From: an uncultured bacterium
GTDB taxonomy: Bacteria; Myxococcota_A; Bradymonadia; Bradymonadales; Bradymonadaceae
Reading direction: 5' to 3'
Length of the DNA stretch: 48,024 nucleotides
NCBI GenBank assembly: GCA_937981985.1
Contig: CALJNB010000024.1
Location: forward strand, 1-48,024
Below the pieces are notes generated by a model. It saw nothing but the letters and a program-made list of their open reading frames with translations, was not told the DNA's origin and made no database searches. Numbering within the stretch: the first letter of the stretch is position 1; each line of letters starts with the position of its first letter. Positions 1-8,457 of this stretch are shown in pieces. Made by a program: the position numbers and the translations under genes.

Positions 1-1042
1 ATCCTAGCTCGCCGCAACCCGCTTCCGTATAGGAATAGATTTCGCCAGCAGGTACCTGAATACCCTCAAATACGATTTTAAAATGTTGAATCATGGATTC
101 AATCGAATTATAAACGCGTTCTTTGTTTGGGAGCACAACCCGTGGATCATCACTTGTAACAGCACCCTCGACCATCTGTTCAAAACACTGGTCAATGATT
201 CGCATCGATTGAACAAGCTCATCCATCCGTACAAGGTAACGATCGTAATTATCTCCGTTTTCGCCGATAATGACGTCGAAATCGACTTTGTCGTAGCAGA
301 AATAAGGATGATCTTTTCTGATGTCGTAAGGAACACCGGTTGAACGCAAGACCACACCGGTATAACCGTAACTGACGGCTGCCTCTGGTGTGAGAACGCC
401 GGTTCCTTCCATACGATCCATAAAGATACGGTTACGCGATAGAAGTTTATCGACATCATCTTTAAGTTCCAAAATGCGGTCACGGGCCATTTCCCACTGC
501 TTTTGAAAACCTTCAGGAAGATCATCTTTAACGCCGCCGATACGGCCATACGAAACCGTAAGACGCGCGCCAGAAACCAATTCAATAAGGTCCCAAGCGA
601 GCTCTCTAGCTTCAATTGCATAAAGGAACGCTGACATAGCGCCGAGCTCTAAGGCTCCGGCTCCCACACATGTGAGATGATCAGAGATACGAGAAATCTC
701 ACCCATGATAACACGGATATAGTTCGCTCTTTCAGGCGCTTCGATTCCAAGCATCTTCTCTACAGCTAGCGCGTACCCAAAATTATTTAGCATCGGGCTG
801 ACGTAGTTCAAACGATCAGTATAGGGAAAAACTTGCGTCCAAGACGAATTCTCAACCTCTTTCTCAAATCCGCGATGAAGATATCCTACTTCAGTGTCGC
901 ATTTGAGAACGGTCTCGCCGTCTAAAGTTAAGGTGAATCGAACCGTCCCGTGTGTTGCCGGATGACTGGGTCCCATTTGCAAAATCATCGGCTCGTTGTC
1001 GATGTCTTGATCAATTGTTTCCAGATATAGATCTTCTGCCAT
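1..1042 (-). CDS. nuoD: NADH-quinone oxidoreductase subunit D (partial)
   Basis: This is the 49-kDa subunit of complex I, which helps form the quinone-binding cavity in the peripheral arm. The frame opens with ATG at 1042, two bases after the nuoC stop, and runs off the window edge, so about 347 residues are visible. The N-terminus carries the family signature QMGPSHPATHGTVR (residues 22-35) followed by LDGETVLKCDTEVGYLHRGFEK. The last visible residues, TEAGCGELG, match the conserved TEAPKGELG-type region that precedes the C-terminal Tyr/Lys segment. NuoC and NuoD are separate here, not fused as in some enterobacteria. It is translated from the same nuoABCD message. Only the extreme C-terminus is missing. 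Confidence 0.95.
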   Translation of the reverse strand, partial: MAEDLYLETIDQDIDNEPMILQMGPSHPATHGTVRFTLTLDGETVLKCDTEVGYLHRGFEKEVENSSWTQVFPYTDRLNYVSPMLNNFGYALAVEKMLGIEAPERANYIRVIMGEISRISDHLTCVGAGALELGAMSAFLYAIEARELAWDLIELVSGARLTVSYGRIGGVKDDLPEGFQKQWEMARDRILELKDDVDKLLSRNRIFMDRMEGTGVLTPEAAVSYGYTGVVLRSTGVPYDIRKDHPYFCYDKVDFDVIIGENGDNYDRYLVRMDELVQSMRIIDQCFEQMVEGAVTSDDPRVVLPNKERVYNSIESMIQHFKIVFEGIQVPAGEIYSYTEAGCGELG

Positions 1043-1044
1043 CT

Positions 1045-1599
1045 CTATACTTCCTCTCGCGAACCGTGGGCGGGCTGCTCTTTAACAAATTCGTAAAACT
1101 CTTCGACCGCATCTCTTTCACGCGCAAGTAGCTCTGTGCGAGGTTGAGATTTTTGTGTTTCGTAATCTTTTCGAAGCGGATATCCCTCAAACTCGTCGTA
1201 CAATAAAACGCGACGAAGATCGGGATGGTTATTGAAAATAATACCGTACATATCGAAGACTTCTCGCTCTATCCAATTCGCACAACCCCATATTTCATGA
1301 GCGGAATCGATTTTAACATCGTTGGATTGCAAGGGGACTCGAACCACCAATTGGTGTTTTAATTCCATGCTGTACAAAACATAAACAACTTCAAAACGCG
1401 GCTCTCGATTAAGATAATCGGTTGCAGTGATCGCGCGACAGAAATTCATTTTCGTTGCTTCATCATCACGAAGATAGGTCAAGATCTCAATGATTGAGTC
1501 ACGGTCAACTTCGACATTATCGTTGCCCAATCGAGAATGGGAACTTAACACCGCATCGCCGAACTTCTTTTTAACAAGATCGATACATTTTTTAGACAT
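1045..1599 (-). CDS. nuoC: NADH-quinone oxidoreductase subunit C
   Basis: This is the 30-kDa hydrophilic subunit of the complex I peripheral arm (184 residues), which packs against NuoD and NuoB. The family signature is clear around residues 110-145: WIEREVFDMYGIIFNNHPDLRR followed by LLYDEFEGYPLRKDY. The length fits the unfused family. Its ATG overlaps the nuoB stop by one base (TAATG), and nuoD begins two bases after its stop, so translation is coupled along nuoABCD. No anomaly was seen. Confidence 0.96.
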   Translation of the reverse strand: MSKKCIDLVKKKFGDAVLSSHSRLGNDNVEVDRDSIIEILTYLRDDEATKMNFCRAITATDYLNREPRFEVVYVLYSMELKHQLVVRVPLQSNDVKIDSAHEIWGCANWIEREVFDMYGIIFNNHPDLRRVLLYDEFEGYPLRKDYETQKSQPRTELLARERDAVEEFYEFVKEQPAHGSREEV

Positions 1600-2141
1600 T
1601 ATTTGAGCCGATCAAAACGAGGGTTTTCAGTTGGATTTGCTTCACGTTCTGCTTTCTTTTGTTCGAAGGCGTACTTGTCGTAAGGTTCAACTGCGATTTT
1701 CTCCTGAAGCTTCAATAAGCCATCCAGAATTTGTTCGGGACGTGGAGGGCAACCAGGAATATAGACATCGACGGGGATCAGTTTATCGATTCCTTGAACT
1801 GTTGCGTAATTATCGTAGAAACCGCCCGTTGATGCACACGCACCAAACGAGATGACCCACTTGGGTTCGGCCATCTGCTCGTAAATACGCTGGAGGTAAG
1901 GTGCAAGCTTATGATTGATGGTCCCGACAACCCAAAGCAAATCGGCTTGACGTGGAGAGAAACGCGGAATCTCAGCTCCAAAGCGAGCAAGATCATAACG
2001 TGAAGTCGCCGCTACCATGTATTCCATACCGCAACATGCTGTAACAAAAGGATATTGAAAAAGAGAATGCTGACGTGCCCAATTTATAGCCGGTCCGAGT
2101 CGCGTTGTAACGATCTCCGGAAGTTGGTTTTCTATTCCCAT
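1599..2141 (-). CDS. nuoB: NADH-quinone oxidoreductase subunit B
   Basis: This subunit carries the terminal 4Fe-4S cluster N2 of complex I. The cysteine ligands are all visible: the tandem pair in TACCGMEYM, the cysteine in [11 protein letters not shown] and the one in [10 protein letters not shown] chose ATG at 2141 (180 residues) because a full AGGAGG Shine-Dalgarno lies seven bases upstream, inside the end of nuoA. An upstream in-frame ATG at 2162 would add seven residues but lacks such a site. The gene overlaps the end of nuoA by ten bases and its stop overlaps nuoC by one base. Confidence 0.96.
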   Translation of the reverse strand: MGIENQLPEIVTTRLGPAINWARQHSLFQYPFVTACCGMEYMVAATSRYDLARFGAEIPRFSPRQADLLWVVGTINHKLAPYLQRIYEQMAEPKWVISFGACASTGGFYDNYATVQGIDKLIPVDVYIPGCPPRPEQILDGLLKLQEKIAVEPYDKYAFEQKKAEREANPTENPRFDRLK

Positions 2142-2548
2142 TCTAATCCTCCTTGTTTCCATTCGTATACGAGTCCGATCGTTAAGATTGCGACGAAGAC
2201 AAACATCACCGCAAAAGAATACGTCCCGTGACCCATTGCTTTATTTTGATTCCAGGCAAGTGCCCATGGAATGACAAAAACGGCTTCTAAATCGAACAGA
2301 ATAAAAGAAATAGCGATCATATAAAACTTAACGCTAAACCGTTGTTCCTGCGGATTCCCAATAGGGTTAGAGCCCGATTCGTAGGCCATTTTTTTCTGTT
2401 TGGTCGGATTTTTTGGACCAAATTTATTAGCGAGAACCAGCATAACCACCGAGGTGCCTGCTGCCATCGATAGAAGGACGGCGAGTCCTAGATAATCGGC
2501 TATAACCATAGAAGATACCGTTAAAAACATCGTATCGCTCACATGCAA
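2132..2548 (-). CDS. nuoA: NADH-quinone oxidoreductase subunit A
   Basis: This is the small three-helix membrane subunit of complex I (138 residues). The conserved loop with [20 protein letters not shown] and the following [10 protein letters not shown] segment are typical. Helix 1 spans about residues 17-40, helix 2 about 75-92 and helix 3 about 105-127. It is the first gene of the visible nuo operon. The start is uncertain: ATG codons at residues 1, 7 and 14 are in frame and none has a strong ribosome site. The last 10 bases overlap nuoB. Confidence 0.93.
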   Translation of the reverse strand: MHVSDTMFLTVSSMVIADYLGLAVLLSMAAGTSVVMLVLANKFGPKNPTKQKKMAYESGSNPIGNPQEQRFSVKFYMIAISFILFDLEAVFVIPWALAWNQNKAMGHGTYSFAVMFVFVAILTIGLVYEWKQGGLEWE

Positions 2549-2584
2549 AAAATGGATGTTGTAAGCTAACGATTAGTGCCGCAG

Positions 2585-2613
2585 AAGTAACACGTGGCCT
2601 CGCTTATTGTCAA
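2585..2613 (-). promoter_or_regulatory. Candidate promoter of the nuo operon
   Basis: On the minus strand a perfect TTGACA (2608-2613) is followed by a 17-base spacer and a weak -10 (TTACTT, 2585-2590), about 37 bases before nuoA. The -35 is convincing and matches others in the window, but the -10 matches TATAAT poorly, so this is tentative. Confidence 0.25.
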
Positions 2614-2681
2614 TTGAGAACGGCTTGAGCTTCTTCCAACACATCCAGACTCAATGAATCCGATAGCGTAAAATTTCGCAT
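2610..2681 (-). other. Short open frame between the SDR gene and nuoA, possible relic
   Basis: An ATG at 2681 opens a 23-codon frame, and the same frame stays open upstream to about 2775, just after the SDR stop. The translation of the whole stretch (for example YLYFGLVAEELPSILEFF then LSLDVLEEAQAVL) looks protein-like, but there is no ribosome site or start for the longer version. The 233-base gap also holds an inverted repeat CTTCGGC-N6-GCCGAAG at 2711-2730 without a T-tract. It may be a gene remnant or a small peptide gene; I do not recognise it. Confidence 0.2.
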
Positions 2682-2781
2682 AGAAAAAAATTCGAGTATC
2701 GAAGGCAATTCTTCGGCGACGAGGCCGAAGTAAAGGTATTGTCCAGATCTAGATTGCCCCCCACTAACCCTTCGAGATTAA

Positions 2782-3798
2782 CTAAAGGAGACCGAATTCA
2801 GGCGCAATCTCATCACGTTCTTGGCGATGGCGAATATCTTTGATCGTGTCTCGTAGCGTCAAACGCGGAGATCTAGGGGTCCAGCCCAGCTTCTTCTGCG
2901 CATTTTCCGAATTTATGTACCAATAATGTCCTGACATATCGACCGAGACAGGATCCACAGATGCACGCTTCCCAAATAATTTCATCGTTGAGTCAAGGAC
3001 TTTAGCGCTAAAGACCGCTGCATTTTGGGGTAGATGTAGTCGCGGTACCGATTTCCCTGATAAGATCGACAATTCTTCGAAAAAAGCCTCAACCGTCAGA
3101 TTCCGAGCGCCCAATAAAAAGGTATCTCCGGGATCGCCGGATTCCATCGCCAAGATAAAGGCCTGCGCTACATCTCTCACATCCACAAAAGATAAACCGC
3201 CACTGGGCACGGATGGAATATCTCCGTTCAAAAACTTCTCAACATCTTCAGTCGAAGATCTTCGTTCGTCGCCCGGTCCCAATAATAATGTTGGACGCAT
3301 CATCACGATCGGTAAATCATACTCTCGCACGTATCGCTCACAAACCCGTTCCGCATAGATCTTAGACAAGTAATACGGCCACCTGGAGACGACTTCTTCA
3401 GCCGTAGGAGAGTTATCATCGGCTATAAAATCAGAAAATTTGCTCACCCCAACCGTGCCGCTAGTCGACGCGACAACTATCTTTTCGACCTTGGTTCCGA
3501 TGATACGATCAAGCAGATGACGTGTACCATCAACATGAAGCTCATACATGAGATGTGCGCTGGATGGATCACGTTCTACCCTTCCAGCAAGATGGTAGAC
3601 CTGCTTAACGCCCTTCAATGCGCGCTTCAACGTATCACCATCCATAAGCGAGCCCTCGATTTGGGTCACACCAAGGTTCGCTAATTCCTCATCGAAAGAC
3701 CGGGTAAGTACCTTAATTTTTTTCCCACCATCTTCAATTAGTTGCTCGATAAGATGGCGCCCTAAAAACCCTGTCCCACCGGTTACTAAAATCGTCAT
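2782..3798 (-). CDS. Extended SDR, NAD-dependent epimerase/dehydratase family
   Basis: This is a 338-residue extended short-chain dehydrogenase that should use NAD(P)H on a lipid, sterol-like or sugar substrate. The Rossmann motif TGGTGFLGRHL lies at residues 6-16, an STSGTVG segment at about 111-117 supplies the catalytic serine region, and YYLSK supplies the Tyr-x-x-x-Lys pair. It starts with ATG behind AGGAG and lies only three bases after the stop of the 1548-residue multidomain enzyme. It is the last gene of the four-gene lipid operon. The closest known types are the 3-beta-hydroxysteroid dehydrogenase/dihydroflavonol reductase-like SDRs; the substrate cannot be read from the sequence. 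An epimerase-type gene also occurs, as I recall, in the myxobacterial elb cluster. Confidence 0.85.
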   Translation of the reverse strand: MTILVTGGTGFLGRHLIEQLIEDGGKKIKVLTRSFDEELANLGVTQIEGSLMDGDTLKRALKGVKQVYHLAGRVERDPSSAHLMYELHVDGTRHLLDRIIGTKVEKIVVASTSGTVGVSKFSDFIADDNSPTAEEVVSRWPYYLSKIYAERVCERYVREYDLPIVMMRPTLLLGPGDERRSSTEDVEKFLNGDIPSVPSGGLSFVDVRDVAQAFILAMESGDPGDTFLLGARNLTVEAFFEELSILSGKSVPRLHLPQNAAVFSAKVLDSTMKLFGKRASVDPVSVDMSGHYWYINSENAQKKLGWTPRSPRLTLRDTIKDIRHRQERDEIAPEFGLL

Positions 3799-3801
3799 GG
3801 A

Positions 3802-6800
3802 CTACTCCTGCAATCTGAAAATAGATTGAAAGCGTACCAATAGATCGGGCGAACTTGTCTTGATCGTACCGTCCATAAACTCATCCATCGAAGGAACGTA
3901 CCTTTCTTGAACAAGTTTCTTGAAAAAGAGCGGCGAGGTTTTGATAACACAATCGGCCCCACCGCTTGGCTTTCCGTTATAAATCTCACAGCCTTTTGCG
4001 TCCGCGACGATAGTCCATTTATGTGAGTCAACTTGACCTAGACTAAAATAGAAACTCACCTCTGAATCAACTTCATCGACTTTGAATTTATGCTTTAGGC
4101 CCTCAAAAACAGCCTCTAAATTATCTCCAGCGGTTGACGCCTGTCCCAGATCTCTAAGCGCTTCAACTGCGTCATGCGCAGTTTTGGCCACGAAATCGGC
4201 TTGCTCACTTAAGGACCGCGATTCAATCTTTGGCATCAATTCACCAATAGAAATCGGCTTACCTATTCTCACTTTCAGATTTCGAGACGTGAATGATGGA
4301 AGCGTTTTTCCTTTCGGAAAAGACTCATACGCGCCTTCAATCCAGAGCGGTAAAATATCAACTTGATGGCGAACTGATAAATACCCCACCCCCTTACGGA
4401 ACTCCCGAAGTTTACCATCTTTGGATCGAGTCCCCTCCGGAAACATCAAGATCGTCTCGCCTTGCGCGAGCGCATCAGAAACGGGTTCCAAAGACTTCAT
4501 CGGGTTTCCCGAACGTTCTAATGGAATCAGATTCGTAAAATTCTTAAAGAAGGTTTTGCGCGTCGGATTTTTAAAGAAATAATCGGCAGCTGCCAGTGCT
4601 CGAATGTTAGTCGCGAAATCTCCAAGAGCGTATTTGACCAGTCCCATATCAAGATGACTTGAATGATTGGAAACCACAATCACATTGGGATTATGAAAAG
4701 GTATGTTCGCCTTCCCAAAAACCTTTGTATTGAAAATTTGACGATAAGAACCCATTTGCGCTTCATAAAGGACGCTTCTTCCCAATTTTGAAATTGATTT
4801 GGGTATATCGTATTCGTCGACGTGGTCAGCTGAAGCATCAATCGATAGTGCTTGTCTATGATCGGACTTCACGAATGTTCTAAGTTCAGAAACGGTATCG
4901 ATGTTTACTAAGGCATCTGCACTTGTCGCAATGCCGCGTTCAGAAAGAATCGCCGCAAGCTCAACGACCATTAAGGAATCGAAACCCAAATCGTCTTGAA
5001 AGCGTGAATCATCCTTTATTTTAGAAAGAGCAACGCCAGTCATCGTTGAGAGAACTTTTGTGAGCCAGTCTTTTGAACTCGATGCAGTTTCGGTCGTCGT
5101 ATTCAAACGTTCGATAATGGCAACAACCTCTTTACGCTTCACTTTTTTGGTGGCTGTTCGCGGAAGTTCATCATCCCAAAATTTAACGACCGAAATCTTC
5201 TGGTGAGGCGGAACACGTGAGCCCTCAACACGAATCCAATCGCGAATTCGTTGTTGCGCAATTGCAATATCATCAAGACTTGCATCATCGTCGACATCAG
5301 GTCGAATTAAAGCCGCTACGCGCTCGCTTCCGTCACCCACAGGTAAACCGACTACAGAAATCTCGAGAATTTTTGAAAATCTTCCATACAATTCATCAAG
5401 CTCATCTGGATAAACGTTTTTACCACTGGAGGTAATGATCACTTCCTTTGAACGTCCTACAATCGTGAGTCTTCCCTTCTTATCTAAAGATCCAAGGTCG
5501 CCCGTGTGAAGCCATCCGTCGATAATGGTCTTGTCAGTGGCTTCTTCGTTTCCAAAATAGCCAAGCATGACCGATTCGCCTCGAGCAATCACCTCTCCAA
5601 CGCCATTGGCATCAGGGTTATTTATTTTTATCTCGATATTGGGCAAGGCTTTACCAACCGTGCCGGGTTTGATTCCATCTTTGGGCTTAGTGACAGTCAA
5701 GACGGGAGCCGCCTCAGTGAGTCCATATCCCTCATATAGATCGAAACCCAAGCCATAGAAGGAGTTAAGAACATCTTCAGGCAAAGCCGCCGCACCAGAA
5801 ATGAGATAACGAATCTGACTTCCGAAACCGCGATGGACCTCGGCAAACACTGTCGGCCCGATATTAATTCCGGTCTTCTTACGCAACTCTCGATTGAATC
5901 CGTTAAGACGTTCGAAGAGGAAACGTGCCGCTGGCGAAGCCTCATCAACATTTTGCTGAATTCGCCTGTCCAAAAGCTGCCAAAGAGCAGGCACACCAAT
6001 CAATGCTGTTATTCGAGTGTTCTTCATTGCTGCTCGCAATTCGTCGCCAGTGAGTTCTTCGATGTACGTTACGGCAGCACCACGAGAGAAAGGCATCAAA
6101 AAACCACAGGTAAATTCGAAGGTATGATGAAGCGGTAAGACCGAAAGAAATCCATCGTGATGATCGATATCGAAGGTACCTGACATATTGAACAAAAGTG
6201 CAGCGAAGTTTGCGTGCGAAAGCTTGACCCCTTTCGGATCGCCTGTAGTGCCCGAGGTATAAATGAGTGAAGCTACGCGCTCTTCCAGATTGTCCTTATA
6301 GAGCTCTGAGGAAACCTTAACCTTTTTCAGCTTCGGAATTTCTCCGGCGAGAAATGCCTCCAAAGTAATGACGGGGACTTTAGATTTAGTTGTAGCTAAT
6401 CGCTCGACAACAGAAGCATCACCAATCACCAACGACGCACTACAAGCATTCATGATGTTGTCGAGCTGCAGAGCCGTCGATTCACTATCAACTGGAACGG
6501 CTATTCCGTCAGCCTTTATAACTCCAAAGTAAGACGTTGCCCAAGCCGGTGAGTTCTTCGCACAAATAACAATGGTACCACCTGCTACGAAGCCTGCTTT
6601 TTCAAGCCCAGCACCCGCCATTTTTACGTGTGCATCAACATCGGAATATTTCCAAAGTTGATGGATTGTTTCTTCGGATTGAAATTGAAACGCGACGCGA
6701 TGCCCGAAGTTCGTCACAGACGCGTCGTACAAATCGATTAATGATTTATATTGATAGCCTTTTGCTTTCGACGACTTCATTTTATCATCAAGATCTTCGA

Positions 6801-8448
6801 AAACATACTTCTTCAAACCCGGCATATGACATTCAGTAATATATTCTCGCCAGTCTAATTCTTCGATGACGCTTCCGTACCGTTGCTGTTCGTTCTTTTG
6901 AAGTGACGCGCGAAGCGTTTCGATATTACGAGCACGAAAATTATAGTCGTAGTCGTAAATGAAGGATTCAAATATTTCGAAAATCTTATCGATAAACCCC
7001 GAAGAACGTTCAAGTTTTTTGGTTTGCTCACTTACAACATCTAAAGCCAAACCAATTCCGCCAAGTTCTTGGGTGGGAACTTTCGCGATAAATTTCTGCA
7101 AGCCCTTCGCTACCTTATTAAACCTAGGCGCCGACAATTGTTTGTAACGGGATTTACTAACGCCGCGGGCATCAAATTGCGCACGTATGAATTTCTCAGT
7201 TGGCGAAAGCGAGGTTTCTTTGGGAAGGAGTTGTCTGGCACTCAAGCTCATGAGTTCGATAATTCTCAAGCCCGTAATCGGATTACGATCACTGGACCCA
7301 GAATGGTAGACGTCCGCATGAACCCCGCGAATCAAACCCGCGCTAATCGCAAGCATCGAACCCACAACCATGTCTACGGGGATAAGATCCAACTTGACGG
7401 CACGCGTGGGAAAAAAACGATGCCCTTTCCAAATCAGATACGCGATCGGAGCGCTCGTATTCGAACCCTCATTCCATCCTTTGACCGGAAACGATACTGA
7501 GCTTTCTATAATCGTCGGACGAAAAATAGATACGTCGATGTCCGGCGCATCTTCTGCAAAAATGCGTTCGCCGAGCGACTTCGTATAAGTATAAATATTG
7601 ATCCAACCCCAATGATTTGCACGCTCTTTTCCGGCATTGGAAAGACGTTTACGTACCCATTCCTTACGTTGCTTTTTGACCTCTTCGGCGAACGAGGCTT
7701 CATCTTCTGGATGCACGTTATGCTTAAGAAGTTTAGCGCGCGCTTTTTCGGCGAACATGCTCTGTCGTTCTTGATCATCGGCTTGGTGTTCTGCGTGTCG
7801 AATCATCTCACGACAATCATCTATCTCGCGGCGATGATCGAGCGGGATTTGAATATCCTCAAAGCGTGGATAAATCTCCGGTCTAGGCAAAATCTCTTTC
7901 GGATTTTCATTTTGTCCCGCAACAAAAGCGGTTGAAACATGAAGCAATTTCGCGGGCTTCTTGGCCAAACGCAAAAACGCGATTAAAATATCAGCCGACA
8001 AGGTGTTAATCTCTAAGGCGCTTTCAAGATTTGGATTGAAGTTTGTCAGTCCTGCCGAGTTAACGAAAACATCGGTTTCGTTTGATATTTTTTTCGCCGT
8101 TTTTTTATCTAAACCCAAATTCTCGGAGGTGATGTCTCCTGAGACAACACTAACTTTTTCAGCGACAAAGCTTTCGAATTTCGTTCCGAAGAACTCTCGA
8201 ACCGGCTCAAATGCGACCGAATCATAAATTTCGCGACGAACGCGCTCTTCGGCCGTCTCAAAGCTTCTATCTCTAACAAGAAGGTAAAGATGCTTAATGT
8301 CAGAATGATATCGAAGTAACATTGAAACATATACTTTTGCCAAAAAACCTGTCGAGCCCGTTACAAAAACGGTCTTTCCTCTCATGGTTTCGGTTACTGA
8401 GAAAATATCAGTCGGCGACGCGATATTCGAAATTTCTTTTTTTGCCAT
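3802..8448 (-). CDS. ElbD-like multidomain enzyme: acyl reductase, acyl-adenylate ligase, ACP, PlsC acyltransferase, SCP2
   Basis: This is a 1548-residue five-domain lipid enzyme. Domain 1 (about 20-390) is an alcohol-forming fatty acyl reductase with GSTGFLAK (31-38) and the YxxxK pair Y286/K290. Domain 2 (about 565-1110) is an AMP-forming ligase with YTSGTTGDPKG (730-740), GYGLTEAAP (907-915) and TGDLG (982-986). Domain 3 is a carrier with phosphopantetheine serine S1158 in GFDSLM. Domain 4 (about 1225-1410) is a PlsC-type acyltransferase with NHSSHLD (H1262, D1267) and FPEGTRS (1336-1342). Domain 5 (about 1440-1548) looks like an SCP2 lipid carrier. The order FAR-ligase-ACP-acyltransferase is that of ElbD, the myxobacterial ether-lipid enzyme. 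The ATG follows AGGA and lies nine bases after the DUF2088 gene. All key residues are present. Confidence 0.88.
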   Translation of the reverse strand: MAKKEISNIASPTDIFSVTETMRGKTVFVTGSTGFLAKVYVSMLLRYHSDIKHLYLLVRDRSFETAEERVRREIYDSVAFEPVREFFGTKFESFVAEKVSVVSGDITSENLGLDKKTAKKISNETDVFVNSAGLTNFNPNLESALEINTLSADILIAFLRLAKKPAKLLHVSTAFVAGQNENPKEILPRPEIYPRFEDIQIPLDHRREIDDCREMIRHAEHQADDQERQSMFAEKARAKLLKHNVHPEDEASFAEEVKKQRKEWVRKRLSNAGKERANHWGWINIYTYTKSLGERIFAEDAPDIDVSIFRPTIIESSVSFPVKGWNEGSNTSAPIAYLIWKGHRFFPTRAVKLDLIPVDMVVGSMLAISAGLIRGVHADVYHSGSSDRNPITGLRIIELMSLSARQLLPKETSLSPTEKFIRAQFDARGVSKSRYKQLSAPRFNKVAKGLQKFIAKVPTQELGGIGLALDVVSEQTKKLERSSGFIDKIFEIFESFIYDYDYNFRARNIETLRASLQKNEQQRYGSVIEELDWREYITECHMPGLKKYVFEDLDDKMKSSKAKGYQYKSLIDLYDASVTNFGHRVAFQFQSEETIHQLWKYSDVDAHVKMAGAGLEKAGFVAGGTIVICAKNSPAWATSYFGVIKADGIAVPVDSESTALQLDNIMNACSASLVIGDASVVERLATTKSKVPVITLEAFLAGEIPKLKKVKVSSELYKDNLEERVASLIYTSGTTGDPKGVKLSHANFAALLFNMSGTFDIDHHDGFLSVLPLHHTFEFTCGFLMPFSRGAAVTYIEELTGDELRAAMKNTRITALIGVPALWQLLDRRIQQNVDEASPAARFLFERLNGFNRELRKKTGINIGPTVFAEVHRGFGSQIRYLISGAAALPEDVLNSFYGLGFDLYEGYGLTEAAPVLTVTKPKDGIKPGTVGKALPNIEIKINNPDANGVGEVIARGESVMLGYFGNEEATDKTIIDGWLHTGDLGSLDKKGRLTIVGRSKEVIITSSGKNVYPDELDELYGRFSKILEISVVGLPVGDGSERVAALIRPDVDDDASLDDIAIAQQRIRDWIRVEGSRVPPHQKISVVKFWDDELPRTATKKVKRKEVVAIIERLNTTTETASSSKDWLTKVLSTMTGVALSKIKDDSRFQDDLGFDSLMVVELAAILSERGIATSADALVNIDTVSELRTFVKSDHRQALSIDASADHVDEYDIPKSISKLGRSVLYEAQMGSYRQIFNTKVFGKANIPFHNPNVIVVSNHSSHLDMGLVKYALGDFATNIRALAAADYFFKNPTRKTFFKNFTNLIPLERSGNPMKSLEPVSDALAQGETILMFPEGTRSKDGKLREFRKGVGYLSVRHQVDILPLWIEGAYESFPKGKTLPSFTSRNLKVRIGKPISIGELMPKIESRSLSEQADFVAKTAHDAVEALRDLGQASTAGDNLEAVFEGLKHKFKVDEVDSEVSFYFSLGQVDSHKWTIVADAKGCEIYNGKPSGGADCVIKTSPLFFKKLVQERYVPSMDEFMDGTIKTSSPDLLVRFQSIFRLQE

Positions 8449-8457
8449 AACCGATTC

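Noticed and set aside
91..621. 176-residue open frame on the minus strand
   Set aside because: It lies in another frame of nuoD, which has full family matches across the same bases.
7069..7500. 143-residue open frame on the plus strand
   Set aside because: It is antisense to the reductase domain of the ElbD-like protein and has no protein-like features.
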